Assembly: GCF_000214355.1 (NCBI RefSeq)
Contig: NC_015577.1
Location: forward strand, 2,283,388-2,347,387
Direction: 5' to 3'
DNA: 64,000 nt
Source of the DNA: Leadbettera azotonutricia ZAS-9
GTDB lineage: Bacteria; Spirochaetota; Spirochaetia; Treponematales; Breznakiellaceae
The notes below the pieces were generated by a model. The model had not been told where the DNA came from and did no database searches. It saw only the letters and a list, made by a program, of their open reading frames with translations. The position numbers were made by a program, and so were the translations under genes. Positions 53,000-61,500 of this stretch are shown here, in pieces (within the stretch, counting starts at the first letter, position 1; every line of letters begins with the position of its first letter).

Positions 53000-53828
53000 C
53001 CTTCCCTTCGCCCACATCGGCGTCGCCCGCTTCGGGGAGGGCCGCATCGGGATCGCCCTTCCTGGCGCCCCGATCCAGAAGCTCCCTGAGCTTGCGGGTT
53101 ACTTCCAGGGGCGAAAGATCGTAGTAAAGCTTTGTATCGTATGCCAGGCTTATGGCCCCGGTCTCTTCAGAAACTACCAGTATCACTGCGTCCGACTGTT
53201 CCGACATTCCCAGGGAAGCACGGTGCCTGGTGCCAAAACTCTTTCTGATATCCTGCTGCTCCGAAAGGGGCAGGAAGCACCCGGCGGCGACAATGCGGCC
53301 GCCCTGGATGATCATGGCCCCGTCGTGGAGGGGGGTGTCGAATTCGAAAACTGTTACAATGAGGCTGGAAGAAATATCAGCATTGAGCCTGGTGCCGGTT
53401 TCGATGATATTCTTGATGTTGACCCGCCTGGGGAATACCACCAGCATGCCCCGTTTCTCGCGGGAAAGAATTTCCGCCGCCGTGACCACCGCTTCAAGCT
53501 GTCCAAGCCGGGGCTTGCTGTCGGGCCTGAACAATTCACCCTGCCCCATGCGTATGATGATCTTCCTGAGCTCGGGCTGAAAGACTATGACCACTGCGAT
53601 AAAAAGCCCTGGACCCAATACGTTGAGTATCCATTGGAGAGTGGTAAGCTTGAAGAGGACTGCAATGCCGTACACCAGGGCAAGGACCCCGGCGCCCTTT
53701 ACCAGCTGCACTGCCTGGGTTTTTACCAGGAGCTCGTAAGCCTTGTAAAGGATGAAGGCTATAATAGCCACATCCACTATGGGGCGTATGAGATCATAAA
53801 CAGAGCTTATATGCTGAAACCATTCCAT
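52980..53828 (-). CDS. cdaA: CdaA diadenylate cyclase (c-di-AMP synthase)
   Basis: A 282-residue enzyme with three N-terminal spans and a DAC domain (about 100-235). The catalytic DGAMIIQGGRIVAAGCF block and the RHRASLGMSEQSDAV block are intact. It makes c-di-AMP from two ATP, a second messenger for potassium and cell-wall control. The C-terminal tail is rich in Asp/Gly. It sits directly upstream of its regulator cdaR. Confidence 0.94.
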   Translation of the reverse strand: MEWFQHISSVYDLIRPIVDVAIIAFILYKAYELLVKTQAVQLVKGAGVLALVYGIAVLFKLTTLQWILNVLGPGLFIAVVIVFQPELRKIIIRMGQGELFRPDSKPRLGQLEAVVTAAEILSREKRGMLVVFPRRVNIKNIIETGTRLNADISSSLIVTVFEFDTPLHDGAMIIQGGRIVAAGCFLPLSEQQDIRKSFGTRHRASLGMSEQSDAVILVVSEETGAISLAYDTKLYYDLSPLEVTRKLRELLDRGARKGDPDAALPEAGDADVGEGKDVFVEH

Positions 53829-53866
53829 TCCTGTCGCTCTCCTAATTCCCCATTATACCATAACGT

Positions 53867-54709
53867 TTATAGCGAAACGCCTATAGCGTACAGCGCTTTG
53901 ACAAGGTCTGCGTGTTCTCCGGCATCGTGGACCCTGATGATGTCCGCCCCGCGCATAATGGCGGCGGCATTTGCGGCCAGCGTCCCCGCGAGCCTCCCCT
54001 CGGCATCTTTGCCGGTAATTTCGCCGATAAAGGTCTTTCGGGAAAGGGCCATTAATATAGGATAATCATTCACGCGGATTTCCGCAAGCCGATTTATAAG
54101 GGCCAGATTGTCGTCTTTCCGCTTGCCGAAGCCTATGCCCGGGTCCAGGATAATGCGATCCCCCCTTACACCCCCCTCCAGGGCACGGCGCGCCGCTCTT
54201 TCCAGATAGCCTGCCACCTCCCCCACCACATCCACGTACCAGGGGGAAGCCTGCATATCAGGGGGCTGCCCCTTCTTGTGCATCAGCACCACAGCGGCGC
54301 CCCTTTCGGCGCAGAGGGGCAGCATGAGGGGATCGTCCTCCAATGCCGAAATATCGTTGATGATGTCAGCCCCCGCGTCCAGGGCCGCCCTGGCGACAGC
54401 CGCCTTGCGGGTATCCACAGAAACGGGGAGGCGGGATTGTTTCCTGAACGTTTTGACAACAGGAATCACCCTGCGGAGCTCTTCTTCTTCGCCGATATAC
54501 GCGGAGCCGGGGCGGGTGGATTCGCCTCCAAAGTCTATGATGGCTGCCCCGGCCTCTTCGGCCCTCAGGGCATTTTCGACAGCCCTTTCGTCCATAGCCC
54601 TCGAGGGCGCGTAGAATGAATCATCGTTGCAATTGATTATGGCCATCACCAGGCAAGGGCCGGAAAAGTCCAGGCCAGAGCCTCCGGGGAGGCTCATGGG
54701 GGGCCTCAT
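53867..54709 (-). CDS. folP: Dihydropteroate synthase
   Basis: A 280-residue folate-pathway enzyme that joins p-aminobenzoate to the pterin. The signatures MAIINCNDDSFY (about 22-33), DFGGESTRPGSA and the KDDN-type LDPGIGFGKRKDDN are present. Its start overlaps the dxs stop by four bases (ATGA). Confidence 0.93.
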   Translation of the reverse strand: MRPPMSLPGGSGLDFSGPCLVMAIINCNDDSFYAPSRAMDERAVENALRAEEAGAAIIDFGGESTRPGSAYIGEEEELRRVIPVVKTFRKQSRLPVSVDTRKAAVARAALDAGADIINDISALEDDPLMLPLCAERGAAVVLMHKKGQPPDMQASPWYVDVVGEVAGYLERAARRALEGGVRGDRIILDPGIGFGKRKDDNLALINRLAEIRVNDYPILMALSRKTFIGEITGKDAEGRLAGTLAANAAAIMRGADIIRVHDAGEHADLVKALYAIGVSL

Positions 54710-56643
54710 TTTCCGCCTTCCGCCCAGGCCAGGGATGCATAGGCATTCGCCAGGGCCTTTGAGACAAAGGCGGCAATCCCTTCCCCGTCAAGGCCATTTA
54801 GGCGGAGAAGCTCATGGCGCTTTCCCAGGGGGATGAATTTCTCATGGACTGCCAAAACCTGAACCCTGCATGGACAGTTGGACCTGAGGGCAAGCTCGGC
54901 CGCATATTCGCCAAAACCGCCGGCCTTGACGCCCTCTTCAACAAAAACCATAAGCTCGTAATCGTCCATGATTCCCGTAAGGTAATCCTCGTCTATGGGC
55001 TTCAGGAACCTCAGATTGTAGAGGCCCACGTCAATGCCCATGGCGGCGAGCCTTTGACAGCCGTCCAGAACCTGTTCATAAAGGCTGCCGGTAAAGGCAA
55101 CGCACACCCGGCGATTTGCCCCGGGCCGACGTATCCAGACACCCCGCCCCTTTACCACCGGCTCAAGGAACGCAGGATCGCCTGCAGGGCAAACATCCTT
55201 GGGGTAGCGGATAATGGCGGGCCCGCTATTGGAAAGGCTCCAGCCCAGCATTGCCTCAAGCTCCTCTTTGCCAGCGGGCGCCAGAATAGCCATATTCGGG
55301 GCTGAACGGAACAGGGAAATATCAAAAAGGCCCTGATGGGTCTCGCCGTCGTCGGACACAAAGCCTGATCTGTCGAGGGCGAAAACTACGGGCAGATTCT
55401 GGAGGCACACATCATGGATGACCCCGTCCACCGCCCTCTGCATAAAAGTCGAATAAATTGCTGCCACAGGCCGTAAACCCCGGGCTGCCAGGCCGGCCGC
55501 AAAAGTCACCGCGTGGGCCTCGGCAATGCCGGCGTCAAAAAAACGCCCGGGAAAAGCCTGCTTAAAAAGGTTAAGGCCGGTACCCTTTTCCATAGCCGCC
55601 GTAATAGCCGCTACCCTGCCGTCGCCCTGCCCTGCCTTGAGGAGAGCCTCGGAGAACACCTGGGTAAAAGCCGACAGGCTGCCACCCGGTTCGGACAAAG
55701 CAGGCTCGGCCAAACCCTCGCTCGCAAGGAACGAAGAAACCCCGTGGTATTTCCCCGGATCGTTCTCCGCGAAACCATAGCCCTTGCCCTTGCGGGTGAT
55801 GACATGGATGACCACAGGCTTCCCCAGATTGCCCGCGTCCCGGATCACTTCGGCAAGCTGCTGAATAGCGTGCCCCCCGATAGGGCCCACATATTCAAAA
55901 CCCAGATCAACAAAGAAGTTGTCAGTATAGAAAACAGCCTTAATAGCCCGCTTGAGCCGCACCACCATATCGAAGAAAAGATCCCCGATATAGGGGATTT
56001 TCTTTGCCATATTGTCAAAATTCCTGCGGAAACGCTGGTAATTGGATTTCATGGAAAGGCGGCTCAGATATTTGGAAAGCCCCCCAACATTGGGGCCTAT
56101 GGACATCTTGTTGTCGTTGAGGATCACCACCAGGGGAAGGCCAAGCTGGCCCGCGTGGGAGAGGGCCTCGTAAGCCAGGCCCCCAGTAAGGGCGCCATCG
56201 CCTATGACCGCCGCGACCCGGTTGTTCCCCCCCTGGATGCGGTCCGCAGCCAAAAGGCCCAGGGCCGCCGAAATCGAGGTTGAAGCATGGCCGGTATTGA
56301 AGCTGTCGTGGGGGCTTTCTGATGATTTGGGGAAACCCGCAAGGCCGTTAAGGCGGCGCAGGGTGTCAAACTCGGTATAACGGCCTGTGATGAGCTTATG
56401 GGCATAGCACTGATGCCCCACATCCCAGACGATTTTGTCCTGGGGGGAATTAAAAACCCGGTGCAGGGCTATAGTCAGCTCCACAACCCCCAGGTTCGAA
56501 GCCAAATGCCCCCCATTCCGGCTGACCGTGGCAATTATGCACTCCCTGATTTCAGACGCCAGCAGGTTCAATTCAGAAAAACTCAGCTTTTGAAGATCCT
56601 GGGGAGACTTAATACCCGCCAAAAGGGGTTCATTCAACTGCAT
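54706..56643 (-). CDS. dxs: 1-deoxy-D-xylulose-5-phosphate synthase
   Basis: A 645-residue TPP-dependent enzyme, first step of the MEP isoprenoid pathway. The TPP site VIGDGALTGGLAYEALSHAG (about 145-165), HQCYAHKLITGR and the pyrimidine-domain DRSGFVSDDGETHQG are visible. Length is normal. It starts the run dxs-folP-cdaA-cdaR-acpS-DUF2225-truA, a compact operon with repeated small overlaps except a 38-base gap after folP. Confidence 0.95.
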   Translation of the reverse strand: MQLNEPLLAGIKSPQDLQKLSFSELNLLASEIRECIIATVSRNGGHLASNLGVVELTIALHRVFNSPQDKIVWDVGHQCYAHKLITGRYTEFDTLRRLNGLAGFPKSSESPHDSFNTGHASTSISAALGLLAADRIQGGNNRVAAVIGDGALTGGLAYEALSHAGQLGLPLVVILNDNKMSIGPNVGGLSKYLSRLSMKSNYQRFRRNFDNMAKKIPYIGDLFFDMVVRLKRAIKAVFYTDNFFVDLGFEYVGPIGGHAIQQLAEVIRDAGNLGKPVVIHVITRKGKGYGFAENDPGKYHGVSSFLASEGLAEPALSEPGGSLSAFTQVFSEALLKAGQGDGRVAAITAAMEKGTGLNLFKQAFPGRFFDAGIAEAHAVTFAAGLAARGLRPVAAIYSTFMQRAVDGVIHDVCLQNLPVVFALDRSGFVSDDGETHQGLFDISLFRSAPNMAILAPAGKEELEAMLGWSLSNSGPAIIRYPKDVCPAGDPAFLEPVVKGRGVWIRRPGANRRVCVAFTGSLYEQVLDGCQRLAAMGIDVGLYNLRFLKPIDEDYLTGIMDDYELMVFVEEGVKAGGFGEYAAELALRSNCPCRVQVLAVHEKFIPLGKRHELLRLNGLDGEGIAAFVSKALANAYASLAWAEGGK

Positions 56644-56722
56644 AGAAATAAATATACACCATTTTGAAGGATTTTATGAGAGGATTATAGAAAATACGCC
56701 AATTCAACTGGATCGACAGTCA

Positions 56723-56754
56723 GGAAACTCGGGCAGCCAAGCGCCCGGGTCTCC
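56723..56754 (-). terminator. Hairpin, possible terminator of the COX24-type gene
   Basis: GGAAACTCGGGCAGC (56723-56737) pairs with GCGCCCGGGTCTCC (56741-56754) with one bulge and two imperfect pairs. It lies directly after the small gene on the minus strand. The T run that follows is weak. Confidence 0.5.
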
Positions 56755-56760
56755 AAACCG

Positions 56761-56850
56761 TCATTTGTTCTTGTGTCGGTTTTTCCTGAGCTTCTTCTTG
56801 CGTTTGTGCGTCGCAATCTTCCGCAGTTTGCGTTTTCTTCCGCAGGGCAC
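56761..56850 (-). CDS. Small basic AURKAIP1/COX24-domain (bTHX/mS38-like) protein
   Basis: A 29-residue protein read from GTG 56850 to TGA 56763-56761: VPCGRKRKLRKIATHKRKKK and then LRKNRHKNK. Sixteen of 29 residues are Lys or Arg. It matches the bacterial AURKAIP1/COX24-like small ribosomal-subunit protein pattern (PxGxKRKxxKIATHKRKKxLRKNRHK) seen in spirochaetes and Bacteroidota. The ribosome site GAGGAG lies eight bases before the GTG, and a promoter with TTGACA is about 90 bases upstream. Confidence 0.85.
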   Translation of the reverse strand: MPCGRKRKLRKIATHKRKKKLRKNRHKNK

Positions 56851-56918
56851 TTCAACGTCTCCTCGGGCTTTACAGCCCCCTAACTTAAGATGAATCCTGT
56901 TGTTCAGGTAGTCTTGAT

Positions 56919-56947
56919 AGTATGGAACAGAGGCTTGGAAATGTCAA
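56919..56947 (-). promoter_or_regulatory. Promoter of the COX24-type gene
   Basis: On the minus strand a perfect TTGACA (56947-56942) is followed by a 17-base spacer and CATACT (56924-56919). It leaves a leader of about 60 bases before the GTG start. Confidence 0.5.
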
Positions 56948-56993
56948 GACCTGGTGATAATCTTGATGATAATCTGTTTTATAGGAGAATATT

Positions 56994-57461
56994 ATGGCAG
57001 GAACATTAGGCACTCAGGTAGTCACCCAGGTCGGCTTTGTCGTGAAGGACGCAGCAAAGACAAAAAAGAAGTGGGCCGAATTTTTCGGCGTCAAAGAGCC
57101 TCCCCTGGTGGACGCGGGGGATTATGAAATCACCCAGACCAAGTACAAGGGCAAGGCCGCGCCCAAGGCAGGCTGCACCATGGCCTTCTTCGACGTGGGC
57201 CCCAATATGCAGCTGGAGCTGATCCAGCCCAACGGCGAAAAAAGCACCTGGCAGGAATTCCTCGACAAGCACGGCGAAGGCATACACCACATCGCCTTCC
57301 AGGTCAAAGGCATGGACAAGGTTATCAAACAGGCCGAAGGCTTCGGTATCAAATGCGCCCAGCGCGGCAAATACGGCGACGCCTCCGGGGAGTACGCCTA
57401 CCTGGACGGAACCAAAGACCTCAAGTGCATTGTGGAACTTCTGGAGAGCTTTAAGAAATAA
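56994..57461 (+). CDS. VOC-family protein (glyoxalase/methylmalonyl-CoA-epimerase-like)
   Basis: A 155-residue single-domain protein with two beta-alpha-beta-beta-beta halves. QVGFVVKDAAKTKKKWAEFF (about 11-30), MQLELIQPNGEKSTWQEFL and HHIAFQVKGMDKVI carry the metal-site histidine and glutamate pattern of the vicinal-oxygen-chelate fold. Methylmalonyl-CoA epimerase, glyoxalase and dioxygenase relatives are all possible; the substrate is not determined. It has a ribosome site TAGGAG and appears monocistronic. Confidence 0.8.
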   Translation: MAGTLGTQVVTQVGFVVKDAAKTKKKWAEFFGVKEPPLVDAGDYEITQTKYKGKAAPKAGCTMAFFDVGPNMQLELIQPNGEKSTWQEFLDKHGEGIHHIAFQVKGMDKVIKQAEGFGIKCAQRGKYGDASGEYAYLDGTKDLKCIVELLESFKK

Positions 57462-57650
57462 GGCGGGCCTTGTTTTTGGGGTTGCATGGAGAATTAGCAG
57501 CAGGAAGAAGTTAAAGAAGGAAGCCGAATGTGCCTTGACGATCCACGAATTTTGTTCTTTCCTCTTGTTCGGCTTCTTTGAACGGTACTTGCTTGCCTGT
57601 AGGTTGAATTTTACCTAAGATCTGGTATGCTAAAAAGCAGGAGAACAACA

Positions 57651-57893
57651 ATGAAAATTGATACTGCCAATATGCTGTCCATTTCTGAAGCTAATCAGAA
57701 TTTTTCCAAGGTTACCCGAATGGTCGATAAAAACGGCTCCGCAGTTATCCTGAAAAACAATGTGCCTCAGTATGTGGTTATTCCTTTTAAGGTTGCGGAA
57801 CAAGCCCAGTCCATGGCTGATGATGATTTATTTGCCCTTTCCGACAAACTGATGAAACAAAACAAAAAGGTGTATGAGGAATTGGCGAAGTGA
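57651..57893 (+). CDS. Phd/YefM-family antitoxin
   Basis: An 80-residue antitoxin. The N-terminal DNA-binding fold runs MLSISEANQNFSKVTRMVDK through SAVILKNNVPQYVVIP (about 9-50), and the C-terminal helix DDLFALSDKLMKQNKKVYEELAK wraps the toxin. I chose ATG 57651 with ribosome site AGGAG; an upstream ATG (57627) gives a basic, atypical start. It overlaps the toxin start by four bases (GTGA). Confidence 0.88.
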   Translation: MKIDTANMLSISEANQNFSKVTRMVDKNGSAVILKNNVPQYVVIPFKVAEQAQSMADDDLFALSDKLMKQNKKVYEELAK

Positions 57894-58276
57894 AACGCAT
57901 CCTGGGGCAACAGATTATTGAAATACATCGCAGGCTTATCAATCAAACAGGCGGAATGGAAGGGGTGAGGGATAGTAATATGTTGGATTCCGCAGTAATG
58001 TCCCCTTTTCAAACATTTGGAGGCGCGGACCTTTACCCTAATTTGCATGCCAAGGCTGCTCAAATGGGGTATCAGCTTATAAACAACCATCCTTTTTTCG
58101 ATGGAAATAAACGTACCGGAATACATATCATGTTTCTTTTTTTGCTGATTAACGATGAAAAAATAATCGCTACAAACAAGGAAAAAATTGAGTTGGGGCT
58201 GAGCATCGCAGAAGGGAAAATCAATCCTCAGGAGATAATCCTTTGGCTTGATGCTCATGCGAAAAAGATACGATGA
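57890..58276 (+). CDS. Doc-type (Fic-fold) toxin
   Basis: A 128-residue Doc-like toxin starting at GTG 57890. The Fic-fold motif HPFFDGNKRTG (about 64-74) is intact, and the N-terminal IIEIHRRLINQTGGMEGVRD is typical. Doc kinases inactivate elongation factor EF-Tu by phosphorylation and are blocked by Phd. The start overlaps the antitoxin stop, so the pair should be regulated by antitoxin binding upstream. Confidence 0.9.
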   Translation: MKRILGQQIIEIHRRLINQTGGMEGVRDSNMLDSAVMSPFQTFGGADLYPNLHAKAAQMGYQLINNHPFFDGNKRTGIHIMFLFLLINDEKIIATNKEKIELGLSIAEGKINPQEIILWLDAHAKKIR

Positions 58277-58506
58277 ATTTCCATTTCCCATGGAGAATTA
58301 GTTAATACACTGACAAAGTACTATGATTTTATGCGCCGGACAAATCAACAACCTTGCGGCAAAGAATAAGAGTTTTAACCGCAAGGTCGAAAAAGTTAAG
58401 GAAGGAATACCTCCGGGTGGAGAAAATCATTCAGTATCCAATACAGTGTACCCGGTCCGTCCAAAAAGCCTGGAAACTTCCCAGACGGACCGGGATCATA
58501 ATCCAA
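58277..58506. other. Gap between convergent doc and repeat lipoprotein genes
   Basis: The 230-base stretch holds no convincing gene. It contains one clear inverted repeat, CCCGGTCCGTC (58451-58461) and GACGGACCGGG (58484-58494), 11 perfect pairs with a 22-base spacer, which probably ends one or both converging transcripts. There is no strong T run on either side. Several short frames through this stretch look random. Confidence 0.6.
58451..58494. terminator. Inverted repeat, likely terminator of the repeat lipoprotein gene
   Basis: Perfect 11-bp complementary arms at 58451-58461 and 58484-58494; the loop can fold a second small hairpin. It lies 13 bases after the lipoprotein stop on the minus strand. 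Confidence 0.45.
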
Positions 58507-61500
58507 CTAGTCCGAAGCCGCAGCCTGTACTGCCCCCGAGGCCGCGTTTGCAGCGGGTATGGGAGCTCCGTTGAAATCCGTTTCAGGATAGTCATCAGGG
58601 CGTGTTGTTATTACCCCCAATGCGCCTGCCTTTGGTTTGAAGCTTGACAGTTCAAAGGGAAGCTCGCTCACTTGCACATCGCCATCGGTAAAGGTCCATC
58701 CGCTTTGGCTGGTTCCGGTTCCGTTCGGCTTGTCCGTCACATTAAAGCCACCTGATGTTGGCGACGTACCGGAGCTGTTGTATACGATGGGCCCATAATA
58801 ACTTGCGGTATTCCCATAAAAGATATTGCCGGTAAGGGTCAGGGTTCCACCGTACTTATAAATTGCACCGCCATAGCCGGATGTGTTATTATAGAAGGTA
58901 CAACCCTGCACAGTGAGTACGCCGTCGCTGTGGTAGATAACCCCGCCGTTTGATCCGGCTTTATTCCCGCTAAAGATGCAGGACTGGAGGGTCAGGTTCC
59001 CGGTATTCCCTATGGCAGTTCCATAGTAACTGGTAGTCCGGTTCCTGAAGTGGAACCTTTTGATAACTACAGTCGTACTCGAACCACTTATATAAAATAA
59101 CTGCGATGTATTGCCGGTTCCGGCAATACCGCTGCCGTCAAGAATAACACCGTTCCCTTCGATGGTTATGCTCTTGGTGATCTGGGGCAGAACAGTGGCA
59201 AGGTTGATAACGTTCCCGGTGGGCAGCATTACCTTGATGGTGTCTCCGTCAGATGCGTTGGTCAGGGCTGTCCGCAAGGTGCCTGTCCCGGTATCCGCAG
59301 CGTTGGTAACCTCACTGCCGAATACCGCCCTGACAACAGTATCGCCGCTTATCGTTAGGGTGTATTGTTTCGGAGTTGGCTGCGTCGGCAGCTGGGTTCC
59401 GTTCAGAGTCCAGTACAAAAATGTTTTGCTTCCCTCTGTTGCTTCCAGGGTTACCGAGGCGCCGAAGTCATAAAAACCGTCTGTATTTACGCTGCCCGCA
59501 GTTACACTGACTGTACCTGAGCCACTTACCCCGTAGTCCAGGTAATACCCTGTTGAAACAGCCTGTACTGCCCCTGCCGCCGCATTTGAAGCGGGTATAG
59601 GATCGCCGTAGAAGTCTGTTTCAGGATAGTCCTCAGGGCGTGTTGTTATTACAGCCGGAATGCCTGTTTTTAATTTAAAGCTTACAGGTCCAAAGGGTAT
59701 AGAGCTCACCTGTGTATCACCGCTGGTAAAGTTCCAGCCGCTCTGACTGCTTTCGGTTCCGTCCGGCTTGTCCGTCATATTAAAGCCGCCTGATGTTACC
59801 GTACCGCCGCCTACGATGGGCCCATAACTTGCGGTATTCCCGTAAAAGATATTGCCGGTAAAGGTCAGGGTTCCACTGGAGCTATAAATTGCGCCGCCAC
59901 TATAACCGGATGTGTTATTGTAGAAGGTACAACCCTGCACGGTGAGTGCGCCGCCGTTGTGGTGGTAAACCGCCCCGCCATAAGCGTTTGATGCAGTAGT
60001 TTTATTCCCGCTAAAGATGCAGGACTGGAGGGTCAGGTTCCCACTATTCCGTATGGCAGCGCCATAGACACTGTTAGTCCGGTTTCTGAAGTGGACCCTT
60101 TTGATAACCACACCCGCGCTTGAACCGGTATTCAATAACTGCGAGTAATTACCGGTCTCGGCAATGCCGCTGCCGTCTAGAATAATACCGTTCCCTTCGA
60201 TGGTTATGCTCTTTGCGATCGATGGCAAAACACTGGTAAGATTGATTACGCTCCCGGCAGGCAAAGTTACCCTGATGGTACCTCCGTCAGATACATTGGT
60301 CAGAGCTGCCCGTAAGGTTCCTGTCCCGCTGCCATCCGCAGCGCTGGTAACCTCATTGTAGAATACCGCCCTGACAACAGTATCATCGTTTATTGTTAGG
60401 GTATACAGATTCAGCGTTGGCGGCGCCTGCATCTGGGTTCCGTTCAGCGTCCAGTAATGAATCACTTCCATACCGTTCGCTGCCTGGAGTGTTACCGAGG
60501 TGCCGGGATTGTAAAAACCGTCCTCATTGGCGCTGCCTGAGATTATATTGACTGTGCCCGAGCCGTTTGCCCCATAATCAAGGGCATAGCCTGTAACCGC
60601 AGCCTGTACCGCTCCTGCCGCTGCATTTGAAGCGGGTATGGGATCGCCATAGAAGTCCGTATCAGGATAGTCCTCAGGACGCGCTGTTATTACACCCGAA
60701 GCGCTCTTTCCCGATTTAAAGCTTACACGTCCAAAGGGTATGACGCTTACCTGTGTATCGCTACTGGCAAAGGTCCATCCACTCTGGTCGGTTCCGCCTG
60801 GATGGTCCGTCACATTAAAACCGCCTGATATTACCGTACCCCATTGATTGATTACGATAGGTCTATATAATGATGCAGTATTATCGTAAAAGATATTGCC
60901 GGTAAGGATTAGGGTTCCGAAGTCGTTATAAATCGCACTGCCAGAATAATTGGATGCATTAGATAGATTTTTGTAGAAGGTACAACCCTGCACGGTGAGT
61001 GCGCCGCCGTTGTGGTAGATAACCCCGCCAGCGGCATTTGATGCGGTAGTTTTATTCCCGCTAAAGATGCAGGACTGGAGGGTCAGATTCCCACTATTCC
61101 GTATGGCAGCGCCATAGTCACTGTTAGTCCGGTTTCTGAAGTGGACCCTTTTGATAACCACACCCGCTGAACCGATATTCAATAACTGCGAGTAATCACC
61201 GGTCTCGGCAATGCCGCTGCCGTCAAGAATAACACCATTCCCTTCGATGGTTATGCTCTTGTTAACTTCGGGCAGAACACTGGTTAGATTGATAACACTC
61301 CCTGCGGGCAGAGTTACCCTGATGACGCCTCTGTCAGATACATTGGTCAGGGCCGCCCGCAAGGTGCCTGTCCCGGTATTATTAACGCTGGTAACCTCGT
61401 TGCAGAATACCGCACCGACAGCAGTATCGCCGCCCATCGTTAGGGTGTATTGTTTCGGCGTTACCTGTGCAGGCAGCTGGGTTCCGTTCAACGTCCAATA

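Noticed and set aside
52929..54065. Long plus-strand open frame (378 codons) opposite cdaR, cdaA and folP
   Set aside because: It crosses three real minus-strand genes and shows no motif.
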